The position numbers and the translations under genes are program-made. The notes beneath the pieces are model-generated. The model had not been told where the DNA came from, did no database searches, and was given only the letters and a program-made list of their open reading frames with translations. Shown here one piece after another: positions 1-4,728 of a stretch of 6,425 nt of DNA; within the stretch, counting starts at the first letter, position 1, and each line of letters starts with the position of its first letter. This stretch comes from an uncultured Geobacteraceae bacterium. Lineage in GTDB: Bacteria; Desulfobacterota; Desulfuromonadia; Desulfuromonadales; Geopsychrobacteraceae. The stretch covers positions 1-6,425 of the forward strand of contig CALFFB010000110.1 of NCBI GenBank assembly GCA_937958075.1. The letters run 5' to 3'.

Positions 1-161
1 TCGGTTGCCGCACCATTAACTGGAGTTGTGTTGGTGTCACGAGGTTCGTCATAGCTGTCCGACCCACCGCCGCAACCGCCAACCAGCAGGCCGACCGCAA
101 CGAACAGAGTCAGAAGCAGAGCTAATTTTCCCTGCTTTGTCCATTGTGAAATTTTGTTCAT
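1..161 (-). CDS. Lipoprotein, N-terminal part (cut by window edge)
   Basis: The first 53 residues are visible and the rest lies beyond the left edge. The start is the ATG whose complement is at 159-161, with GGAGG four bases upstream. The N-terminus has a short basic region (K3, K9, K12), a hydrophobic stretch of about residues 13-27, and the lipobox V27-G28-G29-C30. Signal peptidase II should therefore cleave before C30 and the Cys should be lipid-anchored. The following residues are Gly/Ser/Asp/Thr-rich (GGGSDSYDEP), which is a typical flexible linker before a folded domain outside this window. Desulfuromonadales have many such lipoproteins, some with rhodanese domains, but the functional domain cannot be seen here and no function is assigned. 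The gene has a long structured leader (162-440). Confidence 0.8.
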   Translation of the reverse strand, partial: MNKISQWTKQGKLALLLTLFVAVGLLVGGCGGGSDSYDEPRDTNTTPVNGAAT

Positions 162-198
162 GATACCTCCGTAGATAGAAATGTAGCAGGTTGATTCA

Positions 199-232
199 CC
201 CCGGCTTTGCGGGGCAGCGTGAAAATGACACG
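199..232 (-). other. Two adjacent small hairpins in the lipoprotein leader
   Basis: CCCCG and CGGGG (199-203 and 210-214) form a 5-bp GC stem around a six-base loop. CGTG and CACG (218-221 and 229-232) form a second 4-bp stem. They lie 37-71 nt before the start codon in the minus-strand RNA. No T-run follows, so they are not a terminator. Their role is unknown. Confidence 0.35.
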
Positions 233-277
233 ATTACGATCTGAGGCTGAGCCATCTCTTCGTATGCGTCGGTATAG

Positions 278-382
278 AAAAAACACCTCCCCTCAATTGA
301 TATGAACGTTCCCAAGTAGTCGAAAGAATGCTCGTTTTTTAATCTTGAAAAACAAAAAGTGCCACCCGTATCAAGGGGAGGT
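278..382 (-). terminator. Possible attenuator: long-range inverted repeat plus T-run
   Basis: In the minus-strand transcript, ACCTCCCCTTGATA (382-369) can pair with TATCA, a four-base bulge, then AGGGGAGGT (301-285). The 67-nt loop contains an AT-only hairpin (GTTTTT/AAAAAC, 334-353). The second arm is followed directly by G and six Ts (284-278), as expected for an intrinsic terminator or attenuator. It sits about 120 nt before the lipoprotein start codon. The long loop makes folding less certain than for a compact terminator. Confidence 0.4.
304..311. repeat. GAACGTTC palindrome, copy 1
   Basis: This is a perfect 8-bp palindrome. The ten bases ATGAACGTTC (302-311, plus strand) recur at 457-448 on the minus strand. 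It lies inside the presumed transcribed leader of the lipoprotein. It could be a dimeric repressor site, but no regulator is identified. Confidence 0.4.
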
Positions 383-409
383 CACTGCGTAAAAATCACG
401 TTGAGCGAA

Positions 410-439
410 ATAATTACCAGCGAAAATAGCGGGAGTCAA
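410..439 (-). promoter_or_regulatory. Candidate sigma70 promoter of the left-edge lipoprotein
   Basis: On the minus strand TTGACT (439-434) and AATTAT (415-410) are separated by 18 bp. The -35 matches five of six consensus bases and the -10 four of six. Transcription would start near 403 and leave a leader of about 240 nt before the start codon at 161. A GAACGTTC palindrome sits nine bases upstream of the -35. The -10 is only moderate, so this is tentative. Confidence 0.35.
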
Positions 440-447
440 CAATAATC

Positions 448-455
448 GAACGTTC
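448..455. repeat. GAACGTTC palindrome, copy 2
   Basis: This is a second perfect copy of the 8-bp palindrome, nine bases upstream of the candidate -35 at 439-434. That position would suit an activator or an upstream operator half. It is also flanked by an imperfect CGAA/TTCG repeat. Confidence 0.4.
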
Positions 456-499
456 ATTCGCACAGATTGCCCACCGTTTCTCTGTAGAACGCCATTCTA

Positions 500-1180
500 T
501 TATTGCAGTAGCTGTTCGTCGTCCGGAGAGCTGTCCCAGCCACGAAATTTCGGCAGCCAGTCTGATGAGGGTTTTTCTTTTTCAGTTTGGCGCGATGATG
601 TTGGTGCCGCAGGTGGTGAAGCCTCGACGGAGCTGTCGGGAGCTTCAGGCTGCTTCGGCTCAGCAGGAACGGAACTGTCTTCTGCGGATGATACGGAAAC
701 AGAATTGGATGTGCTGGTGTCCGGCATTTGAGGCCTGGTTGCCGTGGATTGAGCAATGTCCTGGCGGAATTTCCTGAATATTTTGCGGATTCCCTGCTCA
801 GGCGGCTGGGTTGAGGAGAGCTGATAGTGCCCCTGTGCTATTGCGGTTGTCTGGTTTTGTTGTATGATCTGGACGGCCACGGCCTGAATCCGCTGGCGGG
901 TTGCGCCGGTTTCCGTCAGGTCGAGGACCTCTTCAAGCTGGAGTATCGCTGTCGCGTCGCCTGGGCCCTGTTCTGCCTGAATCGGTTGAAATCCGGTAGC
1001 TGCAAGCTCCTCCTCCAGGGTCTTGAGGAGTTTGTCATCCGTCGTTTCCGGATCGGGCAGTGTGACGGTTTGTATCGCTGTCCATGCGACATGTTGACCG
1101 ACATCTGTCCGGGTCATGCTGCATCCGGACAGAAGCAGCGGCAGGCTCGTCACAATGAAAATAGCGGTTAGCAGGCGCAT
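500..1180 (-). CDS. Lipoprotein of unknown function with Ser/Pro-rich tail
   Basis: This is a complete 226-residue protein with a strong RBS (AAGGAG eight bases before ATG). The signal peptide has R2, a hydrophobic stretch 4-17 and the lipobox L17-S18-G19-C20, so the mature protein should begin with a lipidated C20 and sit in the outer membrane or periplasm. Residues 30-122 alternate predicted strands and helices, including an acidic helix around 46-62, and look like one small folded alpha/beta domain. A basic patch follows at 131-139 (IRKIFRKFR). Residues 144-206 are rich in Ser, Pro, Thr, Glu and Ala and are probably disordered. I do not recognise the family. The gene has its own promoter, divergent from that of the CBS-domain gene. 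The gap to the next minus-strand gene contains another promoter, so the two lipoproteins are probably not one operon. Confidence 0.85.
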   Translation of the reverse strand: MRLLTAIFIVTSLPLLLSGCSMTRTDVGQHVAWTAIQTVTLPDPETTDDKLLKTLEEELAATGFQPIQAEQGPGDATAILQLEEVLDLTETGATRQRIQAVAVQIIQQNQTTAIAQGHYQLSSTQPPEQGIRKIFRKFRQDIAQSTATRPQMPDTSTSNSVSVSSAEDSSVPAEPKQPEAPDSSVEASPPAAPTSSRQTEKEKPSSDWLPKFRGWDSSPDDEQLLQ

Positions 1181-1237
1181 ACTGTTTGCTCCTTATGGAC
1201 AAAGTGGTTCAGCGATAAAACAGGGGCACTGATGCTC

Positions 1238-1266
1238 TGTATAGCAGCGGAAAAAGCCGTTGTCTG
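1238..1266 (-). promoter_or_regulatory. Sigma70 promoter with extended -10 for the Ser/Pro lipoprotein
   Basis: On the minus strand CAGACA (1266-1261) and TATACA (1243-1238) are 17 bp apart, with TGC directly before the -10 (extended -10). The predicted start is near 1231, about 50 nt before the start codon at 1180. Its -35 is only seven bases from the -35 of the plus-strand promoter, so the two polymerase sites face apart and may compete. Confidence 0.5.
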
Positions 1267-1273
1267 CGGAAAA

Positions 1274-1304
1274 ATGACAAAAATACATAAAACATTGTTA
1301 TGAT
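1274..1304 (+). promoter_or_regulatory. Extended -10 promoter for the CBS-domain gene
   Basis: TGTTATGAT (1296-1304) is an extended -10 with a five-of-six TATAAT match. ATGACA (1274-1279) is a possible -35 with a slightly long 19-bp spacer. The predicted start is near 1311, giving a leader of about 78 nt before the gene at 1389. Confidence 0.45.
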
Positions 1305-1388
1305 ACGTGACGGGGTATGAATTGAAGGGATTCCTTTTTCAGGGCGTGGTAACAGATTATTTTCGGCTTATTCAACAGGGAGGTCGTG

Positions 1389-1820
1389 GTGCGGACAGTT
1401 AAGGATATTCTGACGGAAAAAGGCAGCAAGGTTTTTACGGTAAACCGTCAACAGAAAAGTGAGGAAGCGCTGGAAGCGCTGGTCGCCCACGGCATCGGTG
1501 CAGTTGTGGTGGTTGATGACACAAAGCAGGTCGTGGGGATTTTTTCGGAGCGTGACTTTGTGCGGTTGACGGCGGAAAAAAAGCAGGCCGCCCTGGCCCA
1601 GCCGATTCACGAGATCATGACGACGCAGGTGCTGACGGTGCATCCGGAACAGACGGTGGACGAGTGTATGTCCCTGGTGACGGAAAGACGCTGCCGCCAT
1701 CTGCCGGTGGTGGTGGATGGGGAGCTGCGGGGGCTGGTCTCTATTGGCGATCTGGTGAAATCGGCGCTGGCTGAAAAGGAATTTCTGATCCGCCAGCTCA
1801 AACACTATATCAGCTCATAG
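1389..1820 (+). CDS. Two-CBS-domain protein
   Basis: This is a stand-alone Bateman module of 143 residues, which is usual for this type. CBS1 spans about residues 5-60 and CBS2 about 76-127. Each ends in the characteristic G-x-x-S-x-x-D pattern (G50..S53-x-x-D56 and G115..S118-x-x-D121). The Ser and Asp commonly contact the ribose of a bound adenosine nucleotide. Such proteins usually bind AMP, ATP, NAD or S-adenosylmethionine as sensors, and the ligand and partner cannot be read here. No signal or membrane segment is seen, so it is cytoplasmic. Two GTG codons are candidates for the start (1386 and 1389). The GGAGG at 1379-1383 gives a five-base spacing to 1389 but only two to 1386, so 1389 is preferred. 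It is transcribed alone and converges on the yceI-family gene. Confidence 0.9.
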   Translation: MRTVKDILTEKGSKVFTVNRQQKSEEALEALVAHGIGAVVVVDDTKQVVGIFSERDFVRLTAEKKQAALAQPIHEIMTTQVLTVHPEQTVDECMSLVTERRCRHLPVVVDGELRGLVSIGDLVKSALAEKEFLIRQLKHYISS

Positions 1821-1915
1821 GCACACCAGTTTACAATCGGCACAGTTCATCACCGCTTGCCGCCAGTGCGCCGATGCCGTACGGCAGGTCGTATGCTTCA
1901 ACAGTGGGAACAGGG
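1821..1915. other. Convergent gap between the CBS and yceI-family genes
   Basis: Two stop codons face each other across 95 bp. No stem with a T-run is seen on either strand. The gap has a perfect 12-bp palindrome TGCCGTACGGCA (1875-1886), which as RNA would have no usable loop. A short codon-like minus frame running past the yceI-family stop is described under findings. Confidence 0.4.
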
Positions 1916-2497
1916 CTATTCCCTGACGGCGCTGATTTCCAGTTCGATTGTGACCTGATCCCCGACCAGGACACCACCTCCCTCGACGGCACGATTCCAG
2001 ACCACGCCGAAGTCCCGCCGGTCGACAGCGCCGGTGGCAGCGAATCCGACACGTTCGTTGCCCCAGGGATCGGTGGTGACACCGACAAATGATCCCTTCA
2101 GGGTGATCTCGCGGGTGACACCACGGATGGTCAGATCGCCGACAACCTCGATGTTACTGCCTGAACCCTGCACCTGCCTGGTCACGAAGTCGATGGTGGG
2201 GTGCTCTTCCACATGAAAAAAATCAGCACTGCGCAAATGTTTATCCCGATCTTCCTCGCGCGTATCGATGGAGGCGACGCTGATGGAGGCCGTGGCTGAA
2301 GTCAGGGTCCGACCTGGAACGTCGACCTGAATGTCTCCGGAAAAATCGTTGAAATGGCCGCGCACCTTGAAAAACATCAGATAGGGGACAATGAAATTGA
2401 TCTGGCTGTGAGCGGGGTCGATGCGATAGAGGGTGCCTGCCTGCAGGGATGACGCGCAGAACAGCAGCAGGGTCAACAGCACGGCGATTTTTCTCAT
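1916..2497 (-). CDS. yceI: YceI-family periplasmic protein
   Basis: This is a 193-residue protein of typical family length. A Sec signal peptide covers residues 1-20 (R2, K3, hydrophobic core 4-14, ending SLQA), with likely cleavage before G21. The mature protein begins with the family pattern Y-x-I-D-P-A-H-S. It continues with the other family hallmarks: FKVRGHFNDFSG near 43-54, DIQVD, the D-x-R-x-x-x-R-D-x-H-L-R segment near 78-89, FF-x-V-E-x-x-P near 93-99, and D-R-R-D-F-G-V near 159-165. YceI proteins are secreted lipocalin-like beta-barrels. Structurally known members bind long polyisoprenoid chains, but the physiological role is generally unclear. The RBS is AAGGAG seven bases before ATG. 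The gene has its own strong promoter 55-83 bp upstream, so it need not depend on the shikimate kinase transcript. Confidence 0.93.
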   Translation of the reverse strand: MRKIAVLLTLLLFCASSLQAGTLYRIDPAHSQINFIVPYLMFFKVRGHFNDFSGDIQVDVPGRTLTSATASISVASIDTREEDRDKHLRSADFFHVEEHPTIDFVTRQVQGSGSNIEVVGDLTIRGVTREITLKGSFVGVTTDPWGNERVGFAATGAVDRRDFGVVWNRAVEGGGVLVGDQVTIELEISAVRE

Positions 2498-2545
2498 GTC
2501 ACAACTCCTTGCAGAGAATTGATGGTGGCAACGCGGGAGCTATTA

Positions 2546-2562
2546 CCGACAATTATAGTCGG
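2546..2562. promoter_or_regulatory. Inverted repeat CCGAC-N7-GTCGG over the yceI -10
   Basis: Five-base arms at 2546-2550 and 2558-2562 flank exactly the seven bases that contain the yceI-family TATAAT. An arm-centred dimeric repressor here would block polymerase. No regulator is known from this window. The chance of a 5-bp inverted repeat is not negligible. Confidence 0.35.
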
Positions 2563-2580
2563 GTACTTGCGCTTTGTCAC
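2552..2580 (-). promoter_or_regulatory. Near-consensus sigma70 promoter of the yceI-family gene
   Basis: On the minus strand GTGACA (2580-2575) and a perfect TATAAT (2557-2552) are separated by 17 bp. Transcription would start near 2545, about 48 nt before the ATG at 2497. This is one of the two strongest promoter matches in the window. Confidence 0.7.
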
Positions 2581-2607
2581 GAAGCTGTCGCGTAAAAAGT
2601 TGTTGAT

Positions 2608-2635
2608 TTGACCTTGCTGCTGCCGGTGCTATACT
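2608..2635 (+). promoter_or_regulatory. Strong plus-strand promoter antisense to the shikimate kinase
   Basis: TTGACC (2608-2613) and TATACT (2630-2635) are 16 bp apart, and TGC precedes the -10 (extended -10). The predicted start near 2642 lies just past the 3' end of the oppositely oriented shikimate kinase. The transcript would run through that gene in antisense and could reach the flavoprotein at 3199. It is back to back with the yceI promoter, with 27 bp between the two -35 boxes. Confidence 0.55.
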
Positions 2636-2650
2636 GCCGCCGGACTGTCC

Positions 2651-3166
2651 TTACTCCGGCATCCGTTGTCGTAGCAGCTGGGCTTGCAGGTTGCCGGCAA
2701 CCTGCTCGGCGTTCAGGCCGGTACAGTCGATGGTGACCTGGGCGTATTGTTCGTACAAGGGGACCCGGTGCTGATAGAGGTGCTCCAGGGTCTGTCCTTT
2801 ACGCATGACCAGTCCGCGCTGACCCATGTCCGAGAGGCGTTGGGTCAGCTCCCCAAGGGGTACCTTGAGGTAGACAAAAATCCCTGTCACGGCAAGTTGC
2901 TTCATGCCTTCCGGGCAGTAGATGACCGAGCCGCCGGTGGCGATAACGGCACGTTCAGCCGCCAGGTCTTTTAGAGTCTGGTCTTCGATTTCCCGGAAAC
3001 GGGGCAGGCCCATGTCATCGATAATCTGCTGCAGACGCAAACCGGTCCGGGCCTGAATCAACAGATCGGTATCAATAAATTCATAACCAAGACGTTTGGC
3101 GAGAATGACGCCGGTGGTGCTTTTTCCCGCCCCCGGCATGCCGATGAGAATAATGTTACAAGACAT
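2651..3166 (-). CDS. Shikimate kinase-family protein
   Basis: This 171-residue P-loop kinase has the length of monofunctional shikimate kinases, which phosphorylate shikimate with ATP in the chorismate pathway. Visible elements are Walker A G9-M-P-G-A-G-K-S-T17; D32-T-D34 (Mg and shikimate); F57-R58-x-x-E61 (shikimate Arg); A76-T-G-G-S80; the lid Arg R117; and R134-V-P-L-Y138. The lid reads RGLV where classic AroK has RPLL, and the glycine loop is TGGS rather than TGGGS. This marks a divergent branch, often present in anaerobes. All expected substrate residues appear kept, so shikimate kinase is likely. A related small-molecule kinase cannot be excluded, hence no gene symbol is given. The RBS is GAGG five bases before ATG. 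The start codon lies only 32 bp from that of the divergent flavoprotein. Confidence 0.85.
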   Translation of the reverse strand: MSCNIILIGMPGAGKSTTGVILAKRLGYEFIDTDLLIQARTGLRLQQIIDDMGLPRFREIEDQTLKDLAAERAVIATGGSVIYCPEGMKQLAVTGIFVYLKVPLGELTQRLSDMGQRGLVMRKGQTLEHLYQHRVPLYEQYAQVTIDCTGLNAEQVAGNLQAQLLRQRMPE

Positions 3167-3198
3167 GACAACCTCTGAATGAAAGAAAGGAGCCGTCC

Positions 3199-3771
3199 AT
3201 GAAAGTGATCGCTATCAACGGCAGTGCCCGTGCCCACGGCAATACCGAGATTCTGCTGCAGACCGCCTGCAAGCCCCTGGCGGACGCCGGCATCAGCACC
3301 AGCATTATTCCTCTTGCGGGAAAAACGCTGCGTGGCTGCACCGCCTGCATGCAGTGCTGGGAGCACAAGAACGGGCGCTGCGTTATCGACAATGACCTGG
3401 TCAACGAAACCCTGCAGCAGATGAACGCCGCAGACGGTATTATTTTAGGTTCTCCCACCTATTTTGCCGATGTGACTGCCGAAATGAAAGCCTTTATCGA
3501 CCGCACCGGAATGGTCAACCGGGCCAATGGCAATCCTCTGCGGCGCAAGGTTGGCGCCGGCGTTGTGGCGGTGCGCCGGGGTGGTTCCATGCACGCCCTG
3601 CAGACCCTCCAGAATTATTTTCTTATCGCCGAGATGATTATCCCCGGTTCCAGTTACTGGAATGTCGCCTTCGGCCGCAATATCGGTGAGGTGGAGCAGG
3701 ACGGTGAAGGGATGGAAACCATGCAGCGCCTCGGAGAGAACATGGCCTGGCTGATGCGGAAACTGGCCTGA
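3199..3771 (+). CDS. Flavodoxin-fold NAD(P)H-dependent FMN reductase, Fe-S flavoprotein-like
   Basis: This 190-residue cytoplasmic protein has a strong RBS (AAGGAG six bases before ATG). The N-terminal FMN phosphate loop reads I-N-G-S-A-R-x-x-G-N-T (residues 6-16). The second FMN segment is G-S-P-T-Y-F (84-89), followed by the family's M-K-A-F-I-D-R helix (96-102). Between them is a compact Cys motif, C47-x2-C50-x2-C53-x7-C61. In archaeal and bacterial iron-sulfur flavoproteins a similar motif (CX2CX2CX4-7C) binds a 4Fe-4S cluster next to FMN. The protein therefore probably shuttles electrons between a low-potential donor and an acceptor, although some relatives keep the Cys residues without a cluster. 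It is followed on the same strand, 91 bp on, by the CDGSH protein. No promoter fits into the 32-bp gap upstream, and the antisense promoter at 2608-2635 is a candidate. Confidence 0.9.
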   Translation: MKVIAINGSARAHGNTEILLQTACKPLADAGISTSIIPLAGKTLRGCTACMQCWEHKNGRCVIDNDLVNETLQQMNAADGIILGSPTYFADVTAEMKAFIDRTGMVNRANGNPLRRKVGAGVVAVRRGGSMHALQTLQNYFLIAEMIIPGSSYWNVAFGRNIGEVEQDGEGMETMQRLGENMAWLMRKLA

Positions 3772-3810
3772 GTTTCTGTTCGGAAAACTTCTGGTTTTCG
3801 AATCAGAAAC
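3772..3810 (+). terminator. Hairpin directly after the flavoprotein stop codon
   Basis: Arms GTTTCTG-TTC-g-GAAAAC (3772-3788) and GTTTTC-GAA-t-CAGAAAC (3794-3810) pair over 16 bp with two single-base bulges and a five-base loop. A moderately T-rich stretch follows (3811-3825), so it may act as a weak terminator, an mRNA 3'-end protector, or a partial attenuator before the CDGSH gene. Confidence 0.5.
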
Positions 3811-3820
3811 CTGTTTGTTC

Positions 3821-3844
3821 GTTTTCGGAGTTCCGAATGAAAAC
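3821..3844 (+). repeat. Second inverted repeat before the CDGSH gene
   Basis: GTTTTC (3821-3826) and GAAAAC (3839-3844) enclose the small palindrome CGGA-GT-TCCG (3826-3835). The same GTTTTC/GAAAAC words occur in the preceding hairpin, so its GAAAAC arm could pair with either GTTTTC. The repeat ends five bases before the CDGSH ribosome binding site. Confidence 0.35.
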
Positions 3845-3862
3845 ACTTAGGGAGCGAAACCA

Positions 3863-4117
3863 ATGAAGCAGCCGGAATCGGATCATCCGGGACCAGTGGC
3901 CATCAGTCTGGAGCCGGGAACCTATTATCGCTGCACCTGCGGAGCGTCGGATAGCCTGCCCTTTTGTGACGGGCACCACCGGGACGGGGACAAGGTGCCG
4001 ATTCGTTTTACCCTCGACCAGAGGGAACGGGTTTATCTCTGTACCTGCTGGCGCAGCGACAATCTGCCCCACTGTGACGGCAGCTGCGGTGTGGATCTGG
4101 CGTCACTGGCGAGATAA
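3863..4117 (+). CDS. Dual CDGSH iron-sulfur protein with a Cys-for-His second site
   Basis: This 84-residue cytoplasmic protein is related to mitoNEET and CISD3. Each CDGSH motif (C-x-C-x2-S-x3-P-x-C-D-G-x-H) binds one 2Fe-2S cluster by three Cys and one His. Motif 1 is complete: C24, C26, S29, P33, C35-D-G-H-H39. Motif 2 matches at C60, C62, S65, P69 and C71-D-G-S, but its fourth ligand position is C75 instead of His. The codon is a plain TGC and the frame is intact to the stop. The RBS is GGGAG eight bases before ATG. Members of this family carry electrons or transfer clusters. Linkage to the four-Cys flavoprotein suggests the two act together. Its stop codon lies six bases from the stop of the convergent Nudix gene. 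Confidence 0.9.
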   Translation: MKQPESDHPGPVAISLEPGTYYRCTCGASDSLPFCDGHHRDGDKVPIRFTLDQRERVYLCTCWRSDNLPHCDGSCGVDLASLAR

Positions 4118-4123
4118 CCTGTA

Positions 4124-4711
4124 TCATCCGGGTGTCAGCGCCAGCTCGCGATTGGCCAGAAACCAGCTGAAGGCAAACATCAGACCCGGCGTTTTGGCTT
4201 TTGATTCATCGTAGATAAAGGCATTTGCTGCTGCCAGGGGGACGTATTCAAGGAGGATCTGTTCCGACTGCACTCCACCTCCGGCGTGGATGTGCATGGT
4301 GTCGTCGATCATGGCAAAGAACAGGTGCTGCTGGTTGCCGCTGATGCCGACGTGGGTGAAGAAAGAGCTTATTTTGCGGATGTTTTCCACGGGTACGGCA
4401 AAACCGCACTCTTCGTCAATCTCTTCCCGAACGATCTGCGGCAGCGGTATGTCTTTGTCGACCAGACCGGCGCAGAGCTCATAGGTACACAGATGCTGCG
4501 GATGGTTCAGGTAGACGGCGGGGCGAAACTGTTTGACCAGTAACAAGGCATCTTTGTCGCGATGGTAAAGAAGTACGGCGACGCTGTCGTGACACTGGAC
4601 CACCTCCCAGCTGCAGGGATGACCGTTCTGCACATAGTCGACACGCAGCGGCTTGACGAAGCGCCCCGAGACCAGGGGCGCGCGCTGAAAATCGGAAATA
4701 TCAAAAGGCAT
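4124..4711 (-). CDS. Nudix hydrolase, NUDT14-like nucleoside-diphosphate-sugar type
   Basis: This is 195 residues if begun at the ATG at 4711. A frame-open ATG at 4810 would add 33 residues that overlap the upstream gene and look unrelated to the family, so 4711 is preferred. The signal H-D-S-V-A-V-L-L (41-48) followed by L-L-V-K-Q-F-R-P-A-V-Y (57-67) closely recalls human NUDT14, a UDP-sugar diphosphatase. So do A-G-L-V-D (81-85), the GGG-V segment (144-147) and F-S-W-F-L (181-185). The Nudix box runs from G82 to F104 with metal-binding glutamates E97, E100 and E101. The usual Glu seven residues in is I88 and the usual Arg is E96. The probable reaction is splitting an NDP-sugar or ADP-ribose into NMP and sugar phosphate. 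It follows the quinone oxidoreductase, 64 bp downstream, and has only a weak RBS of its own. Confidence 0.85.
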   Translation of the reverse strand: MPFDISDFQRAPLVSGRFVKPLRVDYVQNGHPCSWEVVQCHDSVAVLLYHRDKDALLLVKQFRPAVYLNHPQHLCTYELCAGLVDKDIPLPQIVREEIDEECGFAVPVENIRKISSFFTHVGISGNQQHLFFAMIDDTMHIHAGGGVQSEQILLEYVPLAAANAFIYDESKAKTPGLMFAFSWFLANRELALTPG

Positions 4712-4728
4712 GGCGTCTTGGAACCTGG

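Larger units (their letters stand above)
162..499. other. Gene-free leader region, 338 bp
   Basis: No convincing reading frame is present. The region is AT-richer than its neighbours and probably acts as promoter and untranslated leader for the minus-strand lipoprotein at the left edge. It contains a candidate promoter (410-439), two GAACGTTC palindromes, a long-range inverted repeat ending in a T-run on the minus strand, and two small GC-rich hairpins near the start codon. No known riboswitch class could be matched with confidence. Confidence 0.6.

Noticed and set aside
199..214. GCTGCCCCGCAA on the minus strand, resembling part of the cobalamin riboswitch core
   Set aside because: The rest of the conserved core, the preceding GGGAA region and the B12-box are missing, so the match is a short coincidence around a simple GC hairpin.
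199..262. GCAAAGCC in the lipoprotein leader, similar to a piece of c-di-GMP-I riboswitches
   Set aside because: The upstream GGCAAACC element, the GAAA-capped helix and the 3' receptor region are not found in the expected order.
346..363. TGGCAC followed by a T-stretch on the minus strand as a sigma54 -24/-12 promoter
   Set aside because: The -12 GC dinucleotide is absent at the required spacing.
565..1171. Plus-strand frames opposite the Ser/Pro lipoprotein
   Set aside because: They lack ribosome binding sites and recognisable domains, while the minus-strand frame has a signal peptide, lipobox, RBS and promoter.
1875..1886. 12-bp palindrome as terminator of the convergent genes
   Set aside because: It has no loop bases and no adjacent T-run on either strand.
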